Of a stretch of DNA of 64,000 bases, positions 55,074-63,088 are shown piece after piece (the stretch's first letter is position 1; every line of letters begins with the position of its first letter). Under the pieces are notes generated by a model. That model had not been told where the DNA came from. It made no database searches and was given only the letters and a program-made list of their open reading frames with translations. Source of the DNA: a virus. A program made the translations under genes and the position numbers. The stretch lies in the IMG/VR virus record IMGVR_UViG_3300027749_000055, positions 1-64,000 of that record. The stretch is one strand, 5' to 3'.

Positions 55074-56201
55074 TTATTCTACGCTGACGATTTTTATTTT
55101 ACCCTTGTATTCGTGGGAATAAGAAAGCCGTGGGCTTGGTTGCCAATTGGAAAACTTGGCCACTCGGTTTTCCCTATGCATTGTATCCGTCCGTTTGACG
55201 TGGTTTTTTGACGTAGCCCGCCAGAATGGAGAAGCGTCTCGATATGCACCCATACGGGGGTGAGTTGTTTTGGCAAAGTAGCGGTAGCCGGAGGCAGTGA
55301 AATATTCCCCCAGCCAATCCGAAAGTCGCACCCCCAGCCCTAAACCTTGAAAATCGGGCAGAGTAACAACCCTGTGCCCCCGCCAAGCGTTTTTTAGGGT
55401 TCCGCTGGGAAGAGTGATTGCTGAGGCGAAGGCGGCTGGTCGTCCGTCAATAACGGCGACAAAGCATTTGGAAGCAATTGAAATATCTCCCGTGAGGTAG
55501 TGGTGTTCCAAGAAATGCGACCACAAGCCTCGGCTGACTTCATATACGTCTGCCACCAATTTTGGTTGTTGAAGACACTCCTTAGGACGAATGGCATACA
55601 TACCGGAATCGGTATCCACAACCCAATCGGGCTGTAGCCAAGGTAAAACGTCACGGTGGCAGGTGGCAAAGACCACGCCCGTAATTCTATTTTTCCGAAT
55701 GAACCCGCTAATTGAGCGTGATGTAGCCATAGCCACGGTTCTGTCTACGACGGAGGTGAACTCGTCAATTGCCGCTTCATTTTCCAATTGTCGAGCAAGG
55801 TCGGCTCGGAATTTCTCCCCCACAGACAAAACGTCGTAGGGCTTCAGCCACGTCGGAACGGAAGACAAGCCCACGGCGTAGAACTTCTCGGCGGCTTCGT
55901 CCGCAGTGGAAAAATGGTCGGCAATCGTCTTGTCGGACGACCACTCGACGAGCGTGGAAGAAAAGTTTTCTTTCAGAAGAGTGGATTTGCCCGTTCCTGA
56001 GCCACCGACGATTACGCCGACGTTCCACCCCTCAGGTAGTTCTGGGAGTATCCACGGGTCGAAATTAGCCCTTTTGTCGGGGTCGTAGTCAAATCGGCTG
56101 ACCAACTCCCTAGCGACGCCCTGAGGGGCTACAGGGGTCGTCAGAGGGGTTCCTAGACGCTCTAGTGGTGTCCAAGCGTCTTCGAAGGCGAGAGAACTCA
56201 T
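55074..56201 (-). CDS. ABC ATPase fused to GNAT (Mom-like?)
   Basis: 375 residues. The N-terminal half is an ABC-type ATPase without membrane spans: Walker A GGSGTGKSTLL, signature LSVGEKFRADLAR, Walker B EAAIDEFTSVVD, HRD. The second half is a GNAT domain (VVTLPDFQGLGLGVRLSDWL) with HHYL before it, resembling a family that includes phage Mu Mom, which modifies adenines. ABC-GNAT fusions recur in actinobacteria and their phages. DNA modification is a reasonable but unproven hypothesis; protein or tRNA acetylation are alternatives. ATGA overlap with the upstream gene. Confidence 0.75.
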   Translation of the reverse strand: MSSLAFEDAWTPLERLGTPLTTPVAPQGVARELVSRFDYDPDKRANFDPWILPELPEGWNVGVIVGGSGTGKSTLLKENFSSTLVEWSSDKTIADHFSTADEAAEKFYAVGLSSVPTWLKPYDVLSVGEKFRADLARQLENEAAIDEFTSVVDRTVAMATSRSISGFIRKNRITGVVFATCHRDVLPWLQPDWVVDTDSGMYAIRPKECLQQPKLVADVYEVSRGLWSHFLEHHYLTGDISIASKCFVAVIDGRPAAFASAITLPSGTLKNAWRGHRVVTLPDFQGLGLGVRLSDWLGEYFTASGYRYFAKTTHPRMGAYRDASPFWRATSKNHVKRTDTMHRENRVAKFSNWQPSPRLSYSHEYKGKIKIVSVE

Positions 56202-56782
56202 TTGCAGGCGCAGTTGTCACTGCAACAAGCGGTTTTTGCTTGCTCGGAATCCCACAGAACCTTGGTGATGACAATTTGGTTCGCCAAGTCAAGGAGGCTG
56301 TCCGTGACGTTTTCGTGGTTCATTTTTTTTCCACCAAAGAAGTTGGTCAAGCGTTGCACTTTCTCCAAAGCACGAACAAAGCACGACTTCCAAGCCGGAA
56401 CACCAATGGCTTCGGCAGCGACGTAGTTGGCATACGGGTCTGCGCCCGTGCCGTAGTCGTTGGACTTGGAAATATGAATAGTTAGCATTTCTGCTAACAC
56501 CGCACGGAATCGAGGGTCGCCACCTTCGGGGAACTCTGGCTTGGTGTAGGGCGTTCCGTCGGGGTTCACACGACGACGACCCGAACCGGCTCGCACGACC
56601 TTGGGCGGAAGGCTAGTGAAATAGAACGTTCCGTTGCTGGTTTCGCTGGTATTGCCACCCGCAACGGTAACTTTGGCGAAGGGGGTGTGCAACTGCTTTT
56701 CCTGAATCTTGCGTTCTTCTTCACGCAAAAACCTGTTTACCCGCTTGGTGTAAGCGGGGCTGGTCAGTGATTCTTCGGTCAT
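56198..56782 (-). CDS. DUF1599-like nucleotide-modification-associated protein
   Basis: 194 residues. N-terminal 100 residues are Gly/Pro-rich and unstructured, with RRVNPDGTPYTKPEFPEGGD. The second half has KSNDYGTGADPYANYVAAEA, then RALEKVQRLTNFFGGKK and VTDSLLDLANQIVIT, the metal-binding helical plan of DUF1599 (nucleotide modification-associated domain 1; MazG-like). Ends in a Cys cluster (TACCSDNCACK). Neighbours are an ABC-GNAT fusion and a deoxyribosyltransferase-like protein. Confidence 0.65.
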   Translation of the reverse strand: MTEESLTSPAYTKRVNRFLREEERKIQEKQLHTPFAKVTVAGGNTSETSNGTFYFTSLPPKVVRAGSGRRRVNPDGTPYTKPEFPEGGDPRFRAVLAEMLTIHISKSNDYGTGADPYANYVAAEAIGVPAWKSCFVRALEKVQRLTNFFGGKKMNHENVTDSLLDLANQIVITKVLWDSEQAKTACCSDNCACK

Positions 56783-57258
56783 TCCGACTCCCTTCTTTCC
56801 AATTCAACAAGCGTGTGAATCTCGCTTGTCAATTTTTTGACGGCTCGAACTTCCCTTTGCAGTTCTTTGATTAGTTCACCGCTAGTCTTCGAGATGGTTA
56901 AGTGAGATAAGGCTTGCTCTGCGGCTACAGCGTCCGCTCGCTTCGCAGCGATAAGAAGGATTGCGCCCTGCAGACCCGCCAGCATAGACAAAAAAAGGTT
57001 GAGCAAGATGTATGGGTAAACGTCCCACGCACTGTGGCGCAGGATAAGTGAGTTTGTAGTTGCCCACAAAACCATAAACAGTAAGAATGAAGCAACAAAC
57101 CCCCACGAACCCATACGGTTGCGAACTGCGTCAGCGGCTTTTTCACCACGGGTCAGTTCTGCGCCCGTGCGGACGCCTGGGAGGTGTGTCCAAGGGTTGC
57201 TGGGGTCGAACCACGCCTCGGTTTCTATCCCGTCAGTCCACGCTTGAACTTCTGCCAT
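56779..57258 (-). CDS. DUF1003 membrane protein
   Basis: 159 residues. RGEKAADAVRNRMGSWGFVA, FLLFMVLWATTNSLIL and YPYILLNLFLSMLAGLQGAI are the DUF1003 signature with two membrane spans; the C-terminal coiled coil (LIKELQREVRAVKKLTSEIH) follows. DUF1003 proteins are common in actinobacteria and function is not known. TAATG coupling upstream. Confidence 0.85.
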   Translation of the reverse strand: MAEVQAWTDGIETEAWFDPSNPWTHLPGVRTGAELTRGEKAADAVRNRMGSWGFVASFLLFMVLWATTNSLILRHSAWDVYPYILLNLFLSMLAGLQGAILLIAAKRADAVAAEQALSHLTISKTSGELIKELQREVRAVKKLTSEIHTLVELERRESE

Positions 57259-57599
57259 TATGCCAAGACCTCAGCACGGGTCACGATTTTGATGTTGTTG
57301 AGTTGTTCTAACACTTCGGGACGGTATTGGTGGTAGGCATACACGGGCTTGCGGAGAAGTGTGGCGACCAAAATCTCACTTTTGGCAATGTCGTCTCGAC
57401 CCCACGCCGGTAAAACAATTACAGCGTCAGCGTCCAAAAGGGCGTTCATACGTTGAGTGTTGCTCGACAAATACTCCATTGGATTTTGAAGGTTGCAATT
57501 TTTCCGTAAAAGTGTGCCGTAAGCCTCGTCAAATGAAGCAATGTTGTTGTTGGGCAGTCCAGCCGTCGGGCCGGTCAGGTAGTAACGAATGTCGCTCAC
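57258..57599 (-). CDS. DUF4406-like, deoxyribosyltransferase-fold protein
   Basis: 113 residues. RYYLTGPTAGLPNNNIASFD is the GP(M/T)xGxPxxN motif, LQNPMEYLSSNTQRMNALLD and VIVLPAWGRDDIAKSEILVA complete the nucleoside 2-deoxyribosyltransferase-like pattern of DUF4406. Glu in KSEIL matches the catalytic position. Likely acts on a nucleotide; GTG start overlapping upstream stop. Confidence 0.75.
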   Translation of the reverse strand: MSDIRYYLTGPTAGLPNNNIASFDEAYGTLLRKNCNLQNPMEYLSSNTQRMNALLDADAVIVLPAWGRDDIAKSEILVATLLRKPVYAYHQYRPEVLEQLNNIKIVTRAEVLA

Positions 57600-58822
57600 A
57601 GAACTTCCAAATCTCCCCAGCCACGAACCCCGTAGTCCAAGCCGATACCAATGGTAATCATTCCCGCAGGGCTAGTTTGCCCCGTGTTCGAGGTAAACCA
57701 ATTCGAGCCACCGTCCATTGCCGGACTTTGAAAAATGGTACGTCCGGTTGCTTCCGAGCAAATGAAATGGTGCAAATGCCCGCTAAAAAGAATGGCGCAC
57801 TGTGATACGGGTGTGCGACCCATAACCTGACCCGTCAGCCAATTTTCCAACTTGGTCTGCGACTTGCCCGACTTGGCGCATTGGTGTCCGTGAATAAACG
57901 ATACGGGAACTCCGGCGATTTCTACCGTGGCAGAAAGGTCGTCGCTATTGAGAATCTCGTCAAAATCAGGGACGTGGACGTTGGCATATCGTTCGGGGTT
58001 GCCAAGGCAGATTTCACCGACTTGCTCGAAGACAGCCAAATCGTCGTTGTCGAGCCACGTTGTAAATGCTCGTCCTGACGCATTGCGGTTCTCTCCGTGA
58101 TTGCCAGGCACAGCCAAAAGCACAATTGGAATGTCAAACTTGTCCACCAGAAGGTCAATCAACTTCAGAATCAAACGGCGAGCAAGGCGCATTTGCGAAC
58201 GCCTATCCAAATCGGTATTGGCGGTCTGCATTGCGTAGTGTCCCGCACATTGTTCGATAAGGTCGCCCAAACCCGCTATATAAATAGCACTAGGGGCTTG
58301 ACCCTTCTTGACAAGTTCGGTAAGGCGGTGGACAATTTTGTCGTAGGCAAGAAGAATTCGCTCGGTTGTGCCTTTCGAACCGCCCCCCTCATTTTTGCCC
58401 AACTGCCAATCGCTCAAAACGTAAAGGAAGGCTCGGTTGCCGGTTCCGGCGGGGAGGGTCTTCTTGGGGGTCTTGTGCTTCGCTACAAGGGCGCAGAGAG
58501 CCTCAATGTCCTCTCGGTCATCTCCCGCCTCCCGACGCTTAATTGACGCTCGGTAGTAGCGCATACGGCGGATTTCACCACCGCCGACGTTGGTATCCCA
58601 GCCCCGAATGTGAACGCTTCCGTCCACGATTTCCGTAAACTTTGGGTCTAATCCCCAATCCTGAATAACGTCAGCCCAAATGCTTTCGTCGGGTTCTTGG
58701 TCGAGAAGGGGGGTGTCTATGTATCCCTCTTTGCCGTTCCACTTGATTGAGGGTTCGGTTCCCTTGTGAATGGTTGGCACACGCTTCTTGGGCAAAGAGG
58801 CTTCTACGTCTCGCAGGCTCAT
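57596..58822 (-). CDS. Calcineurin-like metallophosphoesterase
   Basis: 408 residues. Metal-binding motifs LSDWQLGKN (Asp, then Gln in place of His), AGLGDLIEQC, AVPGNHGENR, IHGHQCAKSG and FSGHLHHF occur in order with usual spacing. N-terminal 130 residues are a separate basic, Trp-containing part. Related to phage and bacterial exonuclease or phosphatase families of the Mre11 type. May act on DNA or on nucleotides; it lies in the putative modification group. ATGA overlap upstream. Confidence 0.8.
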   Translation of the reverse strand: MSLRDVEASLPKKRVPTIHKGTEPSIKWNGKEGYIDTPLLDQEPDESIWADVIQDWGLDPKFTEIVDGSVHIRGWDTNVGGGEIRRMRYYRASIKRREAGDDREDIEALCALVAKHKTPKKTLPAGTGNRAFLYVLSDWQLGKNEGGGSKGTTERILLAYDKIVHRLTELVKKGQAPSAIYIAGLGDLIEQCAGHYAMQTANTDLDRRSQMRLARRLILKLIDLLVDKFDIPIVLLAVPGNHGENRNASGRAFTTWLDNDDLAVFEQVGEICLGNPERYANVHVPDFDEILNSDDLSATVEIAGVPVSFIHGHQCAKSGKSQTKLENWLTGQVMGRTPVSQCAILFSGHLHHFICSEATGRTIFQSPAMDGGSNWFTSNTGQTSPAGMITIGIGLDYGVRGWGDLEVL

Positions 58823-59073
58823 TGGTAAACCCCTCGCTGAACGGTTTTCTCAGGGCAGTGGCATACACCGTCGAGGTGACGCTTTAGCGTCTTTTCGTTG
58901 ATGGAAAGACCACCCGCCTTGACGACACGGGAAATCCAACCTGCGGGCTTTTTTTCACTAACCCACTCGTCAAATACCGACTTATCGTCTTTGTCTAGAC
59001 CTTGGTAAAAAGAGACGAACTTGCAGTGTGCAGAAGCCTGTTCCAAATGCTGTTGCGCTTGCCGTAATGACAT
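58819..59073 (-). CDS. Small HTH-like regulator
   Basis: 84 residues. AFCKF-like N-terminal helix, KSVFDEWVSEKKPAGWISRV, INEKTLKRHLDGVCHCP: the final C-x-C after an HTH-like helix resembles a family of small phage DNA-binding proteins (terminase small-like or regulators). It begins the downstream operon that contains the metallophosphoesterase. Confidence 0.6.
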   Translation of the reverse strand: MSLRQAQQHLEQASAHCKFVSFYQGLDKDDKSVFDEWVSEKKPAGWISRVVKAGGLSINEKTLKRHLDGVCHCPEKTVQRGVYQ

Positions 59074-59113
59074 ACTGCAAGAATACAGCGTCCTCTGCGG
59101 AAATCAAGTCTTC

Positions 59114-59404
59114 TTACTTGTCCGTGGACGGTGCAGCCTTCTTTGCGGCGGTTGCCTTCTTAGCCGGTGACTTTTTTGCCACGGGCTTCTCGTCTGCTTC
59201 CAAAACAGGCTCGGCAGGAACCTCGACGGCGGGTTTGCTCAACTTGGCAATCTCTTCGGGGGTAAGGCGGACGACAAAGCCCTTTTCTTCGACATACTTT
59301 TTGCCGTAAACAGTCCAAGATTCGTCCGACATAAGAGTTCCTACAGGAACCCACTCGTCGTTCTCCTTGAACGTGTGAACTACTCGGTGGGTGAAATTGG
59401 TCAT
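59114..59404 (-). CDS. Hypothetical protein with Lys/Ala-rich tail
   Basis: 96 residues. N-terminal beta-like domain (MTNFTHRVVHTFKENDEWVP, SWTVYGKKYVEEKGFVV) and histone-like tail (KKSPAKKATAAKKAA). A TATTAT box six bases before ATG is preceded by a terminator, suggesting a leaderless start. Tail suggests DNA or RNA binding, as in capsid-associated phage proteins. Confidence 0.6.
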   Translation of the reverse strand: MTNFTHRVVHTFKENDEWVPVGTLMSDESWTVYGKKYVEEKGFVVRLTPEEIAKLSKPAVEVPAEPVLEADEKPVAKKSPAKKATAAKKAAPSTDK

Positions 59405-59426
59405 AGTGAAATAATACACCCCCATA

Positions 59427-59459
59427 GCAAAACCCCCCCACCCTAAGGTGAGGGGGTTT
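59427..59459 (-). terminator. Terminator after capsid gene
   Basis: Minus-strand AACCCCCTCACC paired with GGTGGGGGGGTT (one mismatch) and followed by TTTTGC. It lies 27 bases after the major capsid stop. Confidence 0.7.
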
Positions 59460-59485
59460 CACTGAGAAACCGAGGGGTTTACTTC

Positions 59486-60505
59486 TTAGATAATCGCTGT
59501 CCAGAAGTAGCCCAAGTCCTTTGCAACGACCTTGTTGTCGAAGGCGATTTCAGCCTCAACACGGTCAGCCTTCAACTCTTCCATACGGAAGCGTGAAACG
59601 CCGACAGTCGTTCCCAGACCGCCCGACACACCCGTCCACATAAACGAGTAGCCAGCCGAGGGGGTCATCAGACCAGGGTTCGGAGCCGTGTAGCAAAGCA
59701 GAGCCGCACCCGCACCACCGTTGGTGGCGACGAAGTTGTAGGTCTGCGAGTTGCTGCCTTCCTTACCCGTGTTCACAACCGACTTGGCGACCAGCACACG
59801 GTCTACTCCGAAGAGTTGAGCGAGCAGGTCTTCCGTGACGATTGCGCCCGCTTGCGTATACTTGTAGCGGTCTACGAGCAGCGGGTGGTTCTTCAGGACT
59901 TGGAACACCTTGTAGCCAAGGACGAGCGTGTTCGGCTCGTAGCCGGTGTTCTGCAGGACGATTGCCTTGGCGACTTCCACGTCCACGATAGGGTTCGACT
60001 TGTAAGTCGTCGGGGCAGCCTCGTAGTCAGACCAAGCGTAGGTCTGACTAGCGGTGGGGTTGGTCGAAGCGTCGGCCACTCCCGTAATGTCGGTTGCCCA
60101 GACACCCGTTTGGAAGTAGTCCACTGCCCACTGAACCTCACGACGGAGAAGGAGACGCTGAGTAACAAACTGCGTAGCCTCCATATCGGGGTTCAAGGGG
60201 TTGTCGGCGTTCGCACGGGTCTGGTCGCCAATGTCCTTGTGGAAGGCAAACACGTCAGTCTGATAGGTGTCCGTGGTCAGACCGTAGCCGGAACCAGCCG
60301 AAGCAGTGCCGTCAGCACGACGCTGAGCCTCGTCACGGAACCAATCGTCCTTCGTGTATTTGAAGTAGAGGTTCGACTTCTTGTCCACAGGGATAGTCGG
60401 GAAGACCTTATCCGCAATGAAGTTGTTGGTGTTCTGCAAATAAGCAACCGAGATGTTGGTCAGGATTGCGTCAATGTGAACGTTGTTTACGTTGGGTTGT
60501 GGCAT
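59486..60505 (-). CDS. Major capsid protein
   Basis: 339 residues. Classic phage capsid signature: NFIADKVFPTIPVDKKSNLY, WFRDEAQRRADGTASAGSGY, FHKDIGDQTRANADNPLNPD and ATQFVTQRLLLRREVQWAVD, ending with ELKADRVEAEIAFDNKVVAK. The fold is HK97-like. No long N-terminal scaffold domain; assembly probably depends on the upstream scaffold. AAAGGA site. Confidence 0.93.
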   Translation of the reverse strand: MPQPNVNNVHIDAILTNISVAYLQNTNNFIADKVFPTIPVDKKSNLYFKYTKDDWFRDEAQRRADGTASAGSGYGLTTDTYQTDVFAFHKDIGDQTRANADNPLNPDMEATQFVTQRLLLRREVQWAVDYFQTGVWATDITGVADASTNPTASQTYAWSDYEAAPTTYKSNPIVDVEVAKAIVLQNTGYEPNTLVLGYKVFQVLKNHPLLVDRYKYTQAGAIVTEDLLAQLFGVDRVLVAKSVVNTGKEGSNSQTYNFVATNGGAGAALLCYTAPNPGLMTPSAGYSFMWTGVSGGLGTTVGVSRFRMEELKADRVEAEIAFDNKVVAKDLGYFWTAII

Positions 60506-60525
60506 TTTAGATTAGTCCTTTCTGA

Positions 60526-61278
60526 CTATGCCGCACGGCCAGCAGCGGCAGCCGCTACAGCCATAGTGATAACGTCGCCCTGAATACCCGAAGCGAGAGC
60601 CGTTCCGAGAATGTATTGGGTCGAAGACGTGGTGGTCTTTACCGAACCGGCAGAGCCGTAAGTAACCGTGCTTGCGACAGGGTTGGTAATGGTGAAGGCG
60701 TAAGAACCCGACGAACCACTGACGGCACTGATAACGCCCTCGTAGTTCAGCGAGCCAGCACCCGTGCCGGTCTGAACAATGCCCGAAACAGCCACGAACT
60801 GACCAACCGTGAAAGCAGTGGTCGAGTTAGTGGTGTAGGCAACGGTAGTGCCGCTAGCGGTTGCACCCGTAATGGTTGCAGTCGTCTGGGCGGCCGCAGA
60901 CACACCAAACTGTGCAGTGACCGCACGACCCGAAGCGTCAATGGTCAATGCGTCACCAACGGTAACGCTGTCGCCAGCGACAATTTTCGAGATACCGGAA
61001 ATGGTCACTTCAGCCTCCGACACACCCTCAATGTTTCCAGCAGCGTCGAACCAAGCCTTAGGCTGGTTCTGCAGGATACCGAGGGGACGGTCAGTAGCGA
61101 CGGTGCAAGCGGTCACGACGTTGCCGGACTCGTTGTAGGACGTAATGCTGGCAGTAGCCAACTTGACGAACGTGAACTGAGTCTGCAGGTAGGTCGAACC
61201 ACCAACGACTACGCTTGCGCCAGTAGCGTCTGCGACAGCCGTAATCTTTACAGCGTAGGGATTTTGCTCGTAAGCCAT
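60526..61278 (-). CDS. Capsid decoration/cement protein with inserted module
   Basis: 250 residues. DRPLGILQNQPKAW, VSEAEVTISGISKIVAGDSV and LGTALASGIQGDVITMAVAA are the DUF2190-type cement pattern. Inserted at about residues 136-225 is AYTTNSTTAFTVGQFVAVSG, followed by SYAFTITNPVASTV, a beta module also found in the giant tail protein and fibre. The insertion suggests a surface-exposed decoration of the capsid. Followed directly by the capsid gene. Confidence 0.75.
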   Translation of the reverse strand: MAYEQNPYAVKITAVADATGASVVVGGSTYLQTQFTFVKLATASITSYNESGNVVTACTVATDRPLGILQNQPKAWFDAAGNIEGVSEAEVTISGISKIVAGDSVTVGDALTIDASGRAVTAQFGVSAAAQTTATITGATASGTTVAYTTNSTTAFTVGQFVAVSGIVQTGTGAGSLNYEGVISAVSGSSGSYAFTITNPVASTVTYGSAGSVKTTTSSTQYILGTALASGIQGDVITMAVAAAAAGRAA

Positions 61279-61280
61279 TG

Positions 61281-62039
61281 TTATCGTGCCTTCTCGTTCA
61301 GGTATTGAACGTAGAGTTTGGGGTTAGCCTGCGAAGCGGCAAGAAGCGCAGCCTCGTAGGAAGCCGACGTGCCAGAAGCGACGGCAGCCTTAGCGATTCC
61401 GTCCAACTTAGCGAAAGCGTCGTCAGCGGCAGGTGCGCTGTCTGAGCCAACTTCAGTGAAAACGGCGTTTGTGACCAGCAACGAGTTAGCCGAGTCAAGA
61501 GCCTTGACGATTTCGTTAGCCAGAACAGCGTCCGACTCCGAAAGACGACGAAGCGCAGGGCCAACAATCGTAGGGTCAATGTTGAGTTGCGACCACTCGG
61601 CAGCCTTGATTACGGCAGCCTCATCAGCACGGGCTTCACGCTCGTTGATGAGGGCTTGCTCGCTCGCAGCAGCCTTGCGGAGAGCCGCCTCAGCAGTTGC
61701 CTTGCTGTCATTCAACATTTTCTTGATGACGCTCGGCATTGCCTTGACGATATCCGCCTCGTTCGCACTCTCAGGAATCACGACCATTGACGGACGTGGA
61801 GAGGTGAAAGACATTTGGAAATCCTCCAAGTTAGTAGGGGTTGGTTGTGCTTTGAAAACTCGCTTCGTCGTCTCGACGGGGGCTTGCTTCTTTAAGCGCA
61901 GTTCGTCAAGAACTGCTTGAATTTCGGAGGACGTGTTAGCAGACGACTTCATTACAACCCAACCTTCGTGGAGGTGTGCGGGGTGGTCTACCCCACTCGT
62001 CTCCTTGATGTTGAGTTTTTGCAACTTACGTCGTGCCAC
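61281..62039 (-). CDS. Capsid scaffold or XkdF-like protease/scaffold protein
   Basis: 252 residues. Starts VARRKLQKLNIKETSGVDHP (GTG with AGGAG). The GVDHPAHLHEGWVVMK stretch resembles XkdF-type prohead proteins (usually SxVDxPA). A long Ala/Glu/Lys helical scaffold region (ALRKAAASEQALINEREARA) follows. It lies directly before the decoration and capsid genes. Whether it retains protease activity is not clear; no His/Ser catalytic pair is obvious. If it has protease activity, KGGxGSGR could be its cleavage site. Confidence 0.65.
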   Translation of the reverse strand: MARRKLQKLNIKETSGVDHPAHLHEGWVVMKSSANTSSEIQAVLDELRLKKQAPVETTKRVFKAQPTPTNLEDFQMSFTSPRPSMVVIPESANEADIVKAMPSVIKKMLNDSKATAEAALRKAAASEQALINEREARADEAAVIKAAEWSQLNIDPTIVGPALRRLSESDAVLANEIVKALDSANSLLVTNAVFTEVGSDSAPAADDAFAKLDGIAKAAVASGTSASYEAALLAASQANPKLYVQYLNEKAR

Positions 62040-62094
62040 TTGTTCTCCTAGAACTAGCAACCTTTGAGTTATCTCGAAGGTCTTGACTACTAGA

Positions 62095-62122
62095 AGCGTA
62101 AGTGACGTTTTGGAAAAGTCAA
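62095..62122 (-). promoter_or_regulatory. Putative promoter of capsid operon
   Basis: Minus-strand TTGACT (62117-62122), 16-base spacer, TACGCT (62095-62100), about 55 bases upstream of the scaffold start. Confidence 0.5.
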
Positions 62123-62163
62123 GGCGTGTGAGTGTGTGCGCCCGAATTCGTTATTTTCTATGA

Positions 62164-62973
62164 CTAAAACGGGTCAGGCTCAGCCTTGGCGGGGCAAATG
62201 TCTTGGTAGGAACACCACCCGCAGAGGACACTCTCTTTCGGCGGGAAGAAGCCGTCCTCGTAGCAAGCCTCAACATTCGCCCACGTCTCCTTGACCCGTT
62301 GCTCAGCCTGAGCGATATCAGAATCAGTGACGGGCAGGGCGAGTGTCGTGCCGGTCTTGACGTAGAGCAACTTCATTTCCTTGGGGCGAATCCCATAGAC
62401 CTTCTCAATGAGATAGGCGTAAGTCTGCACTCCGTGGAAGGCTTTGGCTTCCCACCCTCGACGTGGGGGCTTGCCGGTTTTGTAGTCCACAATGGAATAC
62501 GAGCCGTCGGGCAGAACGTCAAGGCGGTCAATGATTCCTCGAAGACCCCAATCGTCGCCCATAGAGAAATCCAAACGAATCTCGACTTCTTTGGCAACAA
62601 CCGTGGTTGGGTCTTCCATTTGATAGTAGTTGCGAATCAACTTCACAATCTCGGCGGCAAAGTTTTGACGACCCACTGAATCGAGTTCAAGTTCTTCGGC
62701 AACCTCGTCGGTCACAAAGATAGGGAAGACCAGACGGAAGAACTCTAGGCAGTTGTCGAGCGTTCGCTTTTCGGGAGTCTCCATACTTTCTTGAAACATC
62801 ATCTCCATAACGGCGTGAAAGACCGTGCCACGGAAAGCGTCAATTTTCTTGCCCTCGACTCGTTTCTCGACGGAAACGTATTGGTATTGGCGGGGGCAGT
62901 TATTGAACTGCGAGATACGAGAGGGGGATAACCCGTCGGGCTTAGGGTGCAGATGAACGGGGGTTGAATCCAT
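62164..62973 (-). CDS. RecB/Cas4-like Fe-S exonuclease
   Basis: 269 residues. One cysteine near the N-terminus (SQFNNCPRQYQY) and three at the C-terminus (VLCGWCSYQDICPA) are the 4Fe-4S ligands; the nuclease core is RGIIDRLDV and SIVDYKTGKPP, with QTYAYLI following. Cas4-like enzymes degrade DNA from 5' ends and, with Sak4-like recombinase, form phage recombination systems. Start at MDSTPVHL; the longer frame adds only ten residues without a ribosome site. Confidence 0.85.
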   Translation of the reverse strand: MDSTPVHLHPKPDGLSPSRISQFNNCPRQYQYVSVEKRVEGKKIDAFRGTVFHAVMEMMFQESMETPEKRTLDNCLEFFRLVFPIFVTDEVAEELELDSVGRQNFAAEIVKLIRNYYQMEDPTTVVAKEVEIRLDFSMGDDWGLRGIIDRLDVLPDGSYSIVDYKTGKPPRRGWEAKAFHGVQTYAYLIEKVYGIRPKEMKLLYVKTGTTLALPVTDSDIAQAEQRVKETWANVEACYEDGFFPPKESVLCGWCSYQDICPAKAEPDPF

Positions 62974-63053
62974 AACGCACACGATAGCAGGACGGTGCGA
63001 CAAGGTATTGAAACCCTTACAAATATTGGGCTTTCAAAAGTTAGATAAATAAC

Positions 63054-63082
63054 TTGCGTCTGTTACTCAACTGTGGTAGAGT
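63054..63082 (+). promoter_or_regulatory. Plus-strand promoter of ncRNA
   Basis: TTGCGT (63054-63059), 17-base spacer with ACTCAACTGTGG, TAGAGT (63077-63082): a very clear example of the phage promoter. Confidence 0.8.
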
Positions 63083-63088
63083 ATTAGA

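Noticed and set aside
30834-61278. Long plus-strand frames opposite structural genes
   Set aside because: They mirror strongly coding minus-strand genes, lack ribosome sites and have low-complexity translations; no independent support.
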